The notes under the pieces are model-generated. The model saw nothing but the letters and a program-made list of their open reading frames with translations. It did no database searches and had not been told where the DNA came from. Of a stretch of 64,000 bases of DNA, positions 1-11,230 are shown piece by piece. The translations under genes were made by a program, and so were the position numbers. The number at the start of each line of letters is the position of its first letter. Positions within the stretch are counted from its first letter, which is position 1. The DNA is from Cliona cf. orientalis (Eukaryota > Porifera > Demospongiae > Clionaida > Clionaidae), in the NCBI GenBank assembly GCA_963930775.1, contig OZ005689.1, positions 21,877,058-21,941,057 of the forward strand, given 5' to 3'.

Positions 1-2150
1 CACCTTTCAAGTACTTTTGAGATCAGAGAGAGAAGGGAGATGGGACGATAGTTTGAGGCATCTGATTTATCTCCTGATTTGTGGATCGGTGTTATGTTGG
101 ATCGTTTCCATTCATCTGGAATGGAGCATTGCTTGAGAGAGAAGTTGAACAAGGCCGTCAGGGCTGGAGTGATAGAGCCAGCTGTACCGCGGAACATCAC
201 ACTGGAAATTCCGTCTGGTCCTGATGCAGTATTGACTTTATGCGTGGAAAGTAGCTTGTAAACTTCATTATGCGTGCAGGTAACACTGGATATAGTTGGG
301 CTAGATGGGTGGGGCAGAGAGGAGACATTAGACTGAGGTTCAGATCTGGTGAAGCAGGACGTGAAGAAATTATTGAAGAGATTTGCCTTTTCTGTTGGTG
401 TGTTGGCGTTCTGGCCTTGATGGTGGAGATTGGCAGGGGTTCTGCTGTGCTTGGGATTGAGTTTGTGGTATTGAGACCAAAAATCCCGCGATGAGTGGAT
501 GTTATCTGCAAGCTGGTGAAAGTAGATTTTCTTGGTTGAGCGCAGTGCGCTAGTTACTTGATTTCGGATTTTGGTATATTTGAACCATGCTCTGGCTGTC
601 CCGACCCTTTTGGCGTGGTTGTACTGGCGATTTTTCTTTCTGACGAGGTGGAGTAAATCGTCAGTGAGGTAAGGAATCTTGGTTTTTGGTTTTATCTTCT
701 TGGTGGGGATGGTTTCTCTCATAATGGTCATGAAGACATCTGACCATTCAGCCCAGAAGTTGTTCACATCGTCATTAGAGAAGATGGAGGTCGGTAGGCA
801 TTGGAGAGTGGTGTTAGCTGAATCAAAGTCAGCTTGTTTGTAGAGCCAGATTTCCCTACGATTTCTCCTTGGATGTTGAGTATGGCGGTTGGTTAGAGAA
901 ATCTGTAGGATGTTGTGGTCAGAGCCAGGAAGAGGAGGCAAGTTGATGCACTGGGAGTTGGTAAGTTTCTCGGAGACATAGATGTGGTCAATGATGGTGG
1001 AGGTGGTTGTGGTTGTGCGCGTGGCAGTAGAGACTACTTGCTTCAGACCCAGTTTGTCTTCTATTGAGTTAAGGATTGGTAACAGCGAGTGGCTGGTTGA
1101 GTGAGAGCACTGAGAGCGATCGATGTTGAAGTCGCCGAGGAGCACAAGAGACCTCAGTTTGGATGGTGGCAGCTGTTCTAGGGTAGACTCAACTTCTGTC
1201 AGCACAGAGGCACTCGATGATGGGGGGCGGTAGAGTAGCCCACAGAGCATCGAGGAGCATCTCAGGCGGATTTCGATAACAAGGAGTTCTACATTGACAT
1301 GAGATAGGATGACAGCAAATTGTAAGTGGTCTTGGACAAACATAGCAATACCACCACCATGCCTATCTCTATCTCTGCGAATGAGCTGGTATCCAGGGAT
1401 CATGAGCTCACTGTCAGTGATTGTGTTGTCGAGCCAAGTCTCAGCGATCGTAATGATGTGTGGGTTTTGGGTTGAAGCTAGTAGTCGAAGATGGTCAACT
1501 TTGGGTAGAAGGCTGCGACAGTTGGTGTAGAGGATGGTGAGGGCGTTTGGTGGTGACAATGACTGTGACTGCCGCCTCTGGTTGCCACCTATCGTGTTAC
1601 TGGGTGTCAAGGAATCGCCGTTGGCCGAGGTGTTGATAATGGCGTCAGCTGAAGCATCGAAAATGGAGTCCGAGTTGGATACGTCATGGAAAGGCACGGC
1701 TTCTTTTAGACATCTTTTGCAACACCAGGATTCGTCAGACACTTGTAGCTGGGCGTACTCTTCGTTGGATATACCGATGCATCTGGTGTGTAGCCAATTC
1801 GCACAAACGTCGCACTGAACCCCTCGCTGGTTGCTCTTCACTGGCTTGCTGCACACTCCGCACGGATATTTCCAACATCTGGGACCTGGATTCACTTCTA
1901 CGTCGCCAGCGAGTAGGAGTAGCCAGGTGGTTAGCAGAGATCGGGAGGCTTTCAGGTGCGAAACTTTTGAAGCGGCGGCTACTTCGCAAAGGTGGACTTT
2001 CAGGCTGGCGGGAGCGAACCTTATCGAGTCTGGGGGATCCCCACAGAGGTGGTTACCATGTGGTTTACCACAGAAGGCAGGGCTCAACCGCAACATGGCG
2101 AAAAGCACGATAAGCGCACAGAGCTGGAAATTGCACTTCATCATCATCAT
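1..2150 (-). CDS. Non-LTR retrotransposon ORF (CR1/L2-like), 5' part: leader, 2A-like peptide, PHD finger, endonuclease, start of RT
   Basis: One frame stays open on the minus strand from an ATG cluster (four consecutive ATGs, the outermost at 2150) to the left edge, about 716 codons with no stop. It opens with a hydrophobic, signal-like leader and has a second hydrophobic stretch just before DVEVNPGP (residues 83-90), the 2A consensus. A PHD-type finger follows (about 97-147: CGVC, CDVC, LHTRC, CCKRC). An APE-type endonuclease covers about 206-440, with AETWL, RHGGG, YRPPSS, LGDFNID (about 338) and GSDHN (D411/H412). The RT domain begins with TASGPDGIS (about 646) and NYRPISLL. This domain order fits CR1/L2/Rex-like elements, which are reverse-transcribed at their nicked target. 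An in-frame stop lies just upstream of the ATGs, so the start is well bounded. The RT core and 3' end lie outside the window. It appears intact as far as seen. Confidence 0.88.
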   Translation of the reverse strand, partial: MMMMKCNFQLCALIVLFAMLRLSPAFCGKPHGNHLCGDPPDSIRFAPASLKVHLCEVAAASKVSHLKASRSLLTTWLLLLAGDVEVNPGPRCWKYPCGVCSKPVKSNQRGVQCDVCANWLHTRCIGISNEEYAQLQVSDESWCCKRCLKEAVPFHDVSNSDSIFDASADAIINTSANGDSLTPSNTIGGNQRRQSQSLSPPNALTILYTNCRSLLPKVDHLRLLASTQNPHIITIAETWLDNTITDSELMIPGYQLIRRDRDRHGGGIAMFVQDHLQFAVILSHVNVELLVIEIRLRCSSMLCGLLYRPPSSSASVLTEVESTLEQLPPSKLRSLVLLGDFNIDRSQCSHSTSHSLLPILNSIEDKLGLKQVVSTATRTTTTTSTIIDHIYVSEKLTNSQCINLPPLPGSDHNILQISLTNRHTQHPRRNRREIWLYKQADFDSANTTLQCLPTSIFSNDDVNNFWAEWSDVFMTIMRETIPTKKIKPKTKIPYLTDDLLHLVRKKNRQYNHAKRVGTARAWFKYTKIRNQVTSALRSTKKIYFHQLADNIHSSRDFWSQYHKLNPKHSRTPANLHHQGQNANTPTEKANLFNNFFTSCFTRSEPQSNVSSLPHPSSPTISSVTCTHNEVYKLLSTHKVNTASGPDGISSVMFRGTAGSITPALTALFNFSLKQCSIPDEWKRSNITPIHKSGDKSDASNYRPISLLSLISKVLER
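1881..1904 (-). other. 2A-like (StopGo) peptide coding site
   Basis: In the frame of the non-LTR ORF these eight codons read DVEVNPGP, preceded by a leucine-rich segment (WLLLLAG). It matches the 2A consensus D-V/I-E-x-N-P-G-P, where the ribosome skips the Gly-Pro bond. If active, it would release a leader of about 89 residues from the PHD-EN-RT protein, which would then start with proline. 2A-like sequences are known from non-LTR elements of trypanosomes and sea urchins; activity here is inferred. Confidence 0.8.
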
Positions 2151-2194
2151 AAAATTATGCGCTGAAATAATATTATCGGGAGGCTTTCAGGTGC
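1940..2194. repeat. 20-bp direct repeat at the 5' end of the non-LTR element
   Basis: The same 20 bases occur at 1940-1959 (inside the leader-coding part) and at 2175-2194 (just upstream of the ATG cluster). It could reflect a target-site or template-switch duplication, or a 5'-UTR motif repeated in the leader. Confidence 0.6.
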
Positions 2195-3666
2195 CATGAC
2201 ATGGCAGTATCCACAAACGAGTTAGACATGAGCGACAAGGTATCCCAAGATTAATATTATACACATCAGTACTTGTAAATGGTAGCACATTTACACATTT
2301 AACATAGACAAGATGGAAAATACTACTACTAGACTAGCAGTGCAGATACAAAACCACCCACCTTTTCCTTTCTCCTGGTATGATAACACTCCCCAAAGTC
2401 TCGTAGTGAGCTGAAGGAGGAAAACATCCTCCCAAAGAAGGACGATGGCCACCACCTCTACCAGCGAATGATTAATTTCATGATGGATTTCCTCGTGAAT
2501 GAGCTTAAGAGTTTGTCGGACCTTCGTCATTTTCTTCCCTCCAAACAACACTCTCCAGCACACAAATCAGTGGTGATGCCAATGAAGCTTCTTTTTCGGG
2601 ATGAGAAGTATACTGATGAAAATATCCAGATAATGCCTTCAGTTGCTAAAAGATGCAAATTTGGATGGATCACCACAGGTATACAGTGCTACTGAGCAAG
2701 AGAGTAAATAATTACCAGTGTATATTTATTGCAAGTTTTTCAGGTGAAACTTGCATGTATTCTGTTCTCACTTGGTACCCAGTTAGGTCAATGGATGGAC
2801 TATCTACATCTCAAGCAGCAGGCTGAGCTCACCTTTCATAGGGTTTCAGTATGCAAAAATGTCCGAAATTTTACGTTAGGCACTCTATCACAACACTCGA
2901 TATAGTTAAGAACACCGATTTGAGATGAAGATAGGCACCAATAGGACACACCTTTGTGCCAAGTATGAAGTCTTAACAACAAAACAGTCTTGGAGATATT
3001 CACAAAAATAGTATAAAATATGGCCAACTTAAGTTAGGCACTCAATCTTGCATGAAGTTTTTAGTTAAGAGCTGATATTACACTTTATGCATCCTTATGC
3101 ATTAACAATCCTAGTGTATGCATGGAACTGCGAATGTTTTGCAGGAAACACCGAATCCGGAAGCAAACATTTCTGCCAGTTGCTCCAGACGGGTCACAGT
3201 CCTCGTTGATGACGTTGCCCTGAACGCACGTGCATTAAAATGACGTTTTAATTGACCACGCCCCTGGCGATCTGAAACGAGATGATGGCGAGAATGGCGT
3301 TGTAAACGTCGAACGTTGAGAAGCTCATCGCTTCTTATCTATCTAAATGAGGTAAGATACTAGCAACAGTCGGGTCAATAACGTTTTTCTCCCTCCAAAG
3401 CCTCAAAAGAAGAGTGGTAGGGCGGACATTTTGTGCTTGGCTAGACGGCCTCTCATATCATCCTTGTACGTTAATATTGTATAGAAATAGACATATTACG
3501 CTAGGGGGTTTCTACTTACTAAATCTTGCCTTATGCTCTCCAAAACTTCCAACGGCCAATTTTTTTCTCAATTTACATTGCTATATATTGTGCACATGAT
3601 ATTACATCGACGTCATGACACGTCATGCCTTCTGTTACGGAATGGTCTTCCTTTGGAGCCTTATAC

Positions 3667-4572
3667 TACGGTGGCCCAGAAGGGCCATGTCCATTACCTA
3701 ATACAATATATATTTCCCATTACCAATTTCGATTTTTCTCATTACCAGCTTCCAATTTGGTTATTTATCGTTTCCGATTTTGAGTTTTCTCATTACCAAC
3801 TTCCAATTTGGGTATTTCTCATTTCTACCAGTCTAGTTTACTATCGTAGGCGCCAGTTGTGTGCATACGCCAATGTCCTCTGATCCACATTTGTGCGACA
3901 TGTAGGCTACATGTTAGTCTCGTGCCCAGCCCCCTTTGTGCATGAAATGAAGGGGGCTGGGCATGAGATTAGCTACATGTATAGCTATACCTCTGGTAGA
4001 CCTTTTTCATCCTGTGACTATTTTTAGGGGGCACTTCCAAACTAATTAACAATGTCATCATTATGACGTTAACGGGGGAAGGGGTTGATAGTCAGGGCCT
4101 GTCAGGTATGATAATAGCCTGACCTTTGGAGCCACACCCCTCTAATGCTTTTTGCATTACAGGGGTATGGCTCTATGACTGCCATGACGCTAAGAGAGGG
4201 GTGAAGAGTCCAAGACTTAACATCATACCGGTAATGATTGCCCCCTTAAGCCATAAGGTACACCGTATGTTGCACAGTTAACGATCAGTCACTGCCTTCA
4301 ATGTAAACCTGTCCACCCTCTCTTGCTTTCCATGCATGTGTGCACGCCTATCAATACTATAATAGTTCACTACCTACCCAAGTCGAAATAGTTCATTAAT
4401 GAGAAAATTTGAAATTGGAAATAAGAAATACCCAAGTTGGAAGTTGATAATGAGAAAACTCAAAATCGGAAACGAGAAATAGACAAATTGGAAGCTGGTA
4501 ATGAGAAAAGTCGAAATTGGTAATGGGAAATATTGTATTGGGTAATCGACATGACCCTTCTGGGCCACTGTA
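3667..4572. mobile_element. Long-TIR element nested in family A copy 1, 6-bp duplication TTATAC
   Basis: Inverted arms of about 160-180 bp (3667-3835 and about 4380-4572) begin TACGGTGGCCCAGAAGGG and TACAGTGGCCCAGAAGGG. The arms contain repeats of a motif like CTCATTACCAGCTTCCAATTT. TTATAC flanks both sides, and the uninterrupted site is visible in family A copy 2 near 20498-20512. The interior contains two further hairpins. No coding capacity is seen. Confidence 0.8.
3909..3982. repeat. Hairpin, about 30-bp stem
   Basis: The arms include TGCCCAGCCCCCTT and AAGGGGGCTGGGCA around a 12-base loop, extended by TACATGT on both outer sides. It lies between the arms of the long-TIR element. A second, shorter hairpin is at about 4129-4175 (GAGCCA...TGGCTC with CCCCT/AGGGG). 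Confidence 0.7.
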
Positions 4573-4616
4573 TTATACACTACTATTGCAACTAAAATCA
4601 CTATTTCTGTTTATTA

Positions 4617-5173
4617 CCGTACCCTCCCGAAAATAAGCCCCCTCCCCTCTTTGACCTTCAAGTTCTTGCACAGGTATGTTTGCCTCGATTATAAGCCCCC
4701 CTCCCACCAAGTAGACTGCACATAATATACACGCACGCGAGCACGTACGTATACGTATGTAACCCTGCCCTTCAATTGACTACGAGTACAAAGATGATGG
4801 TGGTGGCTTTTAGAAAAGCCTATTTTGAAGTCATTCTGTTATGATGGCACTTTTAGCTTGGCGAAGACACTTATGAGCCGGTCAAGATGCTTTTACTTTC
4901 CTCTAAAGACCTACACACACGGAACAACAAGTCCTTTTCCCACCGCCAATCCTCGTGTTGCCGTCTACTTGACAGTTCATCTTGCTGCCGCTCTTTTGGA
5001 GAAAAAACCGCAGCAAACTCTGGATATTTACCGCAGTACGTGACCAACGATGGTGGCTAAGGGGGGGGGGCTTATATTCGAGGGAAAGTGCATAGTCGAA
5101 AATAAGCTCCCTCCCCAGTCTAGGTCATGTCTACTGCTGAAAAAGCGGGGGGATTATTTTCGGGAGGATACGG
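4617..5173. mobile_element. 557-bp TIR element nested in family A copy 1 (TA duplication)
   Basis: Ends read CCGTACCCTCCCGAAAATAA and its near complement TTATTTTCGGGAGGATACGG, flanked by TA. The empty site is seen in copy 2 (about 20535-20550). Related ends appear near 34240-34270 (GGGAGGATATGGTA) and related interior sequence near 26000-26080. Confidence 0.8.
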
Positions 5174-6495
5174 TACTAGTCAAAATAAGTGCACATACAA
5201 AGTTATAAAAAATGTACTCTTTTGCTCAGTAGCACTGTATGTGCAATCAAGTACATTATAATACTGCATGGTATTTAGTTACTGTGCGTAATAGGTATTG
5301 GAAGGGGATCAGGCAACATGCAAAACAATACGAGGTGCTAAGCGTTGGTGTTCAACAGAGATAACACCCCAAAAATAGCTGAAGTGGGCAAATGAAGTAC
5401 CAGGTTAGAAAGTTTACTTTACCTAATTAGCCCACATACCCCTGTTAACTATTAATTTGAATAGATTTTCATTTCCTATGGGAATGCCTGAAGACAGTGG
5501 TGGAGACTTTCTTGGGAAGTGTCACACAGTCAGGCTCAGTGTGCAATCTAAGGGAGAAGGTCAACAGAACACAGCTTGATAAGAGTGCAAAGACTCAGTA
5601 TTGCAGACGAGTTTGTCATCCACACTCTTAAACCTCACCTACTAGCAGCGGTATACACCATGTTCAACGACTCTAGTGGAGATCGAGAAATTGCACATGA
5701 AGTGTCAGCACAGTGGTTATAACAGGCAGCGTTTCAAGCTGTGGAGCGTACGCTAATATTGAGGGAGCCAACAGATGACTTGCACAGCTTTAGCCACGCA
5801 TTTGTGCACGCAGCTTTTCTTTATTATGACCTACGGCAGGCGATACGTTTTGAAGAGGGTGAGCACATAATTCACCACTGGAAGTATTGGCTACCTGTGA
5901 AGCAGCAAATCTACTCTACTCTGCAATATTCAAGCCAACTTCCCAACACATAGTAGTTCACAACAGAACAGTGAACATTACTGGCACACTTGGACATGGC
6001 AAACCCATAGACCAAATGGTAGAACACTACAATTTGTAAGTTGCTATTGCAAGTTTCTTGCCATATCATATCTGATTACAGAAAGGTGTTTTTACATAGG
6101 GTCCTAAAGGAAGCTCTGAGGTCAAGCGGGGTAAACTGTACTGAAAAGCACATGGAAGAGCTATCAATGTGTGCACTGTTATTACTTGATGCAGCAAAGA
6201 GGACTGACTATGAGTTTGACACTCCATATCATTCTTCACGTCATACCACAAGTACCGACGATGACGTCAGTAAGATGGTGAAATACCTAATAGAGGAGAG
6301 AGTAACACAACAGAATGAGGATGGGGCAAAAATCTCCTTTATTGACCCCTTAGTGACAGGCATGCGAAAGTTGGTGGATGGGTGGCTTAAAAAGTTTAGT
6401 GTCATCAGAAGAACTTGATATGAACACAGAAGATGAACCAGTTAATGAGGTGGAACTAAATTATGAATTACACAATGCACATTTATAGACACAAA

Positions 6496-8330
6496 TCACA
6501 TATGTAATACATCTTTAATTACAATAAAAAATAAAAATGACTCTGCAAATACATGAGGTAAACAAGGAATGACACAAACATCCTGTAAATCCTTAATGTA
6601 CTTAATACGGTTACAAATTTCGTCGATAGTTGCAATAGGACATGCTACTGATCCCCCAAGAGCCTTGTACTTCATGTTACCATCAAGTAGACATTTGCGC
6701 TGTCGTAACAAGCATGCTTTCAAAAGTGACACAACTTGTGGAGAAACATTCCTTAAAGTTGTCCGCCGTGGTTTACGAGTAGCTTTAACCGGAGCAAAGG
6801 TAGACACGGACAGAGGGCCACACACATCACAGCAACAATAGGGGGAAGGGGATAGACTTGCCACTCAGCTACAATAGGCGAAAAGGATACATGTACATGC
6901 ATGTATCATGTATATTATGCTTATGCATCCCTTACACTTACTTGGTAGTACTGCAGAAGGACTAGACGGTAGCCCATACATTATCACTACCTCTATATCT
7001 GGAATGTCAACCCCCTACATTAAATTCAAATCAATGCTTTACATGTACATGTGCATTACAACCTACACAAACCCCACACACAGACATTATCATCATCCTA
7101 CCATTCCAAAGGCAATAGTAGACACCAAACAACATAGACGTCCAGAAACAAATGCTGAGTATACAGCCTCTTTTGTTTCGTCACTGATACTGGCAAGATA
7201 AATGGTTACATATGACGATTTGGATGACACTTTAAGATACTCGTATACTGCAAAAACGGTTTCCTTCATTTACAAAAAATGACTGTCTTTGGATAACGAT
7301 GAGGGTCTGTACATGATTTTAGGCTGGACGCAACACCCGATAAGTCCCTCTAAAATATTATGAGGAAGGGTCCGTAATGAGAAGATTATAGAAATTGTCA
7401 GACTTACAGCCAATGACGACTTTTTGCTGACAGATATATAAATATAAACATAAATTTTGGTCTATTGAGAGGTTGACTGACCACAACTGGGTTTAGCAAG
7501 GAAAGAGAGGACTGAATAATGCTCTCTATAGTAGGTGGAGCTGATGCCGTAAGGGCCATACATGGACACTTGGTAAGTGCACGTAAGCCTCCAATTCTGC
7601 CAAATGCTTTCCGGAACTCTGTGCCCCTGTATCCATTTACACACTCACGACATGTTCATTACAGATACCTACAAGCATCAATGCATGTTTCTTACCATTC
7701 AGTTATACAATGGGCTTCGTCAACCGCTACCAGGGATAATCTTGATTGAAAGTGTGGTCGACCAAACAGTTCCCTCCAAGGTTTATTAACAGCCGTCTCA
7801 GGAGACATAAAAACTATCGGAATGAACCAAACCGTAGTACAAACGTATCTATGTCAACTATGTATAAACTCACCGAAACGATAAGCACCATTCTCTACAT
7901 TTTCCACTAAGCTAGCATTTCTTGAAGTTACACGAATTGCAGGAACTCCAACACTTTCATCTTAATTACAGGAACAATCAGTACTAGTGGTTAAGCTAGT
8001 ACAATTTATACAGGCTTACTTGTTCATCCATGAGACAATTCAGGGGACTAACGACAAACCCATGCTTAAATTAGACATAGCTAGAGGTGGTAAAAACATG
8101 CATAGGCTCTTTCCAGCACCTATCGACATACGGATGAAGACATCCTGCCCATGCAGTGCTGCGAGTGTGGCTTCCAGCTGTCCTGGTCGAAACTCTGCAT
8201 GCCCATACGTGCTTTTAAGAACACTTTGCAGGCTCTGAACTGCTCGATACTGTCCAAGGTATTCCCCCCACACACCTCTGGAAGCTGGGCAGTTGGCATC
8301 AGTGCAATACGGAGTATAAGGAGTGGACAT
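6496..8330 (-). pseudogene. RecQ-like DNA helicase gene with conserved introns and two frameshifts
   Basis: Minus-strand exons line up with a RecQ 3'-5' DNA helicase. Exon 1 (about 8330-8020) has FRPGQLEATLAAL and a Walker A variant MSIGAGKS, then VVSPLNCLMDEQ in a shifted frame. Exon 2 (about 7800-7696) has VDEAHCITEW. Exon 3 (about 7610-7410) continues in phase with FRKAFGRIGGLR, MALTASAPP and NPVVV. Exon 4 (about 7300-7102) has KTVIFCK, a one-base shift near 7270, then SISDETKEAVYSAFVSGR and TIAFGM. Exon 5 (7014-6942) has GVDIPDIEVVIMYGLP. The last exon (about 6869-6496) has CCCDVC, which may be part of the zinc-binding region. Donors and acceptors are GT-AG and phases agree across the joins checked (exons 2-3, 4-5). 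Frameshifts near 8055 and 7270 suggest a recent pseudogene. It converges on the DUF6589-like gene. Confidence 0.75.
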
Positions 8331-8915
8331 TGCTTTCGATGCTCAGTCTCGATTCGAATTTGAAATTTGGCGTGGAAAATTTCGTGACTTGGCATATTAA
8401 ATTTGTTGTGCTTGTTGTGCTGTGACAGCACAAAAATTTTAATACTAGCTATATAAAATGTAACAGCCACCAAGTTTGTTTTATCTTACACTTACAGTAA
8501 TACTTACCTAAGACATGGAGCTATTGAAAGAAGACACCAACGACAGAAACATGGCACGAGTCAAACTTGTCGAGTAAGACCACTAGATTTCACCGGACAA
8601 GAAAGATTCACGGAACGTTGAGGCCGCCACTGCCACCAGATATATCCTGAATCGCTTATCTTTTACTGCTCTTGATACACCACGTGGCATTGTTCATGCC
8701 ATTTTCGCGGTAGCGCGAAGGCATCGACTAGATCATATCAGAGTCAGGAACGCGCGTGCGCGTGCGTGGGCGAAGTCGACCGTAAACATGCAAACCACGT
8801 CCCGCGCGTGATCAAAATGTACCAGGCTCTCCCTCCCCCTTCCCCCCTTTATTTTTCGCGCGGGAGAACCTGGCGCGAGGCTAATTGTATGTATGTATGT
8901 CTACACTATTGTATG
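8331..8915. other. Non-coding stretch, nothing recognised
   Basis: Upstream side of the RecQ-like gene. It contains a CpG-rich patch at about 8745-8875 (alternating GC/GT steps) but no recognisable frame or repeat. It could hold the promoter and first exon of the helicase gene. Confidence 0.3.
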
Positions 8916-9305
8916 CAGTGGCGGATCCAGCATAGGGGCACAAGGGGCACGTGCCCCCCTCCCGTTTGCCAGACTTGTCACAGTGCCCAGACTGAGCTAT
9001 TAGCCTATTGCATTGGCATGATGCTGCTGCCAAGAGAATCTCGCTCACTATTGATTATACAAACCATTTTTGTTGATATCAGATCATAAATAGATGAACA
9101 CAAAATGAATGATGATCGACAGTGTTCTCTACACGTCTCCATTGAACTGTAGCTGAAGTTTTCTATTAATTTTGAAGATCCCCGCCATGCCCAATTGTGG
9201 GCGTGGCTCATTAAATAAAGGGGCGTGATCCAAAAATTTTCGTGCGCTTTTCGCGCAGACTTTTACCTGAGCACCCCCATTCCAGAGGTTCTGGATCCAC
9301 CCCTG
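8916..9305. mobile_element. 390-bp hAT-like MITE
   Basis: It starts CAGTGGCGGATCCAG and ends CTGGATCCACCCCTG, an imperfect inverted repeat of hAT type. GTATG lies on both sides. No transposase frame is present. Confidence 0.6.
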
Positions 9306-10675
9306 GTATGTGTCTGCGGAAGATAAATTATACAGATTACACACTAAGTATAAAAAAGGAATTTAAATAACGTAATTCAGTGCAGGGATTGGGAGCACTT
9401 GGAAAGAGAATTTTTTATATGGGCATGCAGAGGGGACAAAATAAAAAATTGATGGCAGGGAAGTTCGATTATCACCCCAAATCATATGTACACTATCAGC
9501 CCTCCTAATATGCCTAATATGCATTTTTAATTCAATATCCGACCCTATTTTGCAACCCCTCCCCCCCCCCCCCCCCCCCACTCCACCACAGTGAAGTCCT
9601 ACAAAGAGAAAAGTGAAGTCCTGGAAAGTGATGTATGCATACACACATTAGGTGGTATGGGTTGGGAACCACCTCCCCATGGTCCATGCCGGAATCTACT
9701 AGCTATGAACTGTAGATATAATGAGCTAGTGGATGCAAAGTGTTCTTTTATTTATGAAATTAAGTACTAGGAAATATTTTATCAGGTAATCATGTCAAAA
9801 ATTTCCAATAAGTAATTACTATTTGTGCTCTCTGATCTATTGTATTCTAAAAGTTAAATCACTTCTTTGCCTTCTCACGTCTCATCAGTATTCCTTGCCG
9901 AAACTTTATCCTCTCATCTTTTTCAATTCTTATCCTCTTACAGACATTTCTTTGTTTCCTTCCCTGATTCATTCCCATTTTCTCATCATTCTTCCCTTTT
10001 TCACATGCCCACTTTCTCTTACCTCACTCTCCATGTGATATACTGTCTCCTCGTTTGTTTCATTCACCCTACATTCTTCAAATCTCCTGTTTGAATGCTT
10101 AAATTATTCTTTCCTTTTCCTCAAGCTCTATCCATTGATTCAGCTCCCTTTCAACATCCATTGTAATTACCTTATTCCCTGTCTTCTGTTCAGTTAACTT
10201 AACTGATTCAGTTACCTTTTCCAAGTCCATTTATCCTTCACTTGAACTTTCATCTTCCTCATTTCCAACACCACCAAGCCTTGCAAACATTCCCCCCCCC
10301 CCCCCACTAAGTAAAATAATATCTGGGAACTACCCCATGAATGACACGCATGCGTTATATTGACGTTTGCACATGTACTGAAAAGTAGAGATGGCTGAGA
10401 AGAGAAAGCTAGAGGAATTTGACGCTTTGTAGCTTCCATGTGGATGCATCCCTGGTTCACCAAAATGAAATGGAACATAGTACTTACATTGCCCCAGCCT
10501 GCCCATGGCAAGTGGTGAAGGATTACATATTATACATACATGCATAAACACAATTATGTGTGAGGCATCCACTGCCTGTCTTCAGAAGTACAGAACATTA
10601 AAAGTACGACAGTACATAGTATACTAACGTATCTTAGTCCAGTAAACAAAAGCAAAAAGAATGAGAAAGTCCGTA
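9306..10675. other. Non-coding, pyrimidine-rich stretch with C homopolymers
   Basis: There is no supported gene. A C-run interrupted by one T lies at about 9558-9580, and a C-run of about 15 at about 10291-10306. From about 9840 to 10280 the plus strand is strongly T/C-rich. Open frames here are composition artefacts. Confidence 0.5.
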
Positions 10676-11111
10676 CCGTAAACTCTGGTTATTAAGCGCA
10701 CCTCGCTATTAAGTGCACATTATTTATTAAGCGCATGCCCTCTTCTTGTCATAAGCTATTGTTTATTAAGTGCATGCACTTAATAGGCGTGGCGTTCTAT
10801 GAGCCTGACCTTGACTGGCTGGAAAGGGTTTGGAGTCAGGTATCTTTGGAGAAATGATGGCCACGATTAACATTATCAAGCAAGAAGATCGACAACTCAC
10901 CAGCACTCGTCATCCTGAGTGGCAACTGTTAACGCTAAAGTGCTCGATCGATCGAGCGCTAGTGCTAGCGCTAGCGGGCCTCACATCCATCACGTGCCCA
11001 AACATTTGTGGGTGTGGTTATGTGCCATATAAGCGCATATCCTTCATTAAGCGCATACTGTCATTCCGTTTACCGCTATAAGCGCATGCGCTTATTAACC
11101 AGAGTCTACAG
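10676..11111. mobile_element. TIR element family D, diverged 436-bp copy
   Basis: Ends resemble CCGTAAACTCTGGTTATTAA and its complement, flanked by TA, with repeated AAGCGCAT-type subterminal motifs. The same family occurs at 31115-31656 and 32677-33207. No coding capacity. Confidence 0.8.
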
Positions 11112-11230
11112 TATTTCAAAGGAGATCTCCCTTGATGATAAAGGCTGTGAGCATGATCTCTTTTGAACCGGTTCTTCTGTGAGGCAGCCCTTGTACGAGT
11201 CCCTCAGCAAAAAGTCACCCATTTCTATCA

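Larger units (their letters stand above)
2684..5237. mobile_element. TIR element family A, copy 1 (TA-flanked, non-autonomous), carrying two nested elements
   Basis: Ends are inverted: CAGTGCTACTGAGCAAGAG at 2684 and its complement ending at 5237, each flanked by TA. This fits a Tc1/mariner-type element with TA target duplication. No transposase frame is seen. Copies 2 (19041-20607) and 3 (42466-43543) share the body, including a stretch ending near AGGTCAATGGATGGACTA. Copy 1 is longer because it contains the insertions at 3667-4572 and 4617-5173. Confidence 0.85.
2390..6418 (+). pseudogene. DUF6589-like gene, degraded, interrupted by a transposon
   Basis: Scattered frames on the plus strand resemble DUF6589 proteins, a family of unknown function very abundant in sponges, cnidarians and some fungi. 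The first part (about 2430-2671) contains LLFRDEKYTDENIQI and ends at a splice-donor-like ACAG/GTATATG junction into which the 2684-5237 element is inserted. After it come DFHFLWECLKTVVETFLG with LREKV (about 5465-5580), AIRFEEGEHIIHHWKYWLP (about 5836-5895), HNRTVNITG (about 5960) and LKEALRSSGVNCTEKHMEEL (about 6100-6165). The frame changes and has stops around 5625, 5720 and 5950, so it is a pseudogene or carries unrecognised introns. It ends about 80 bp from the convergent RecQ-like gene. Family call from memory of the motif order; moderate certainty. Confidence 0.55.

Noticed and set aside
9363-9644. Gly-rich minus frame over the C-run
   Set aside because: Composition artefact of the homopolymer.
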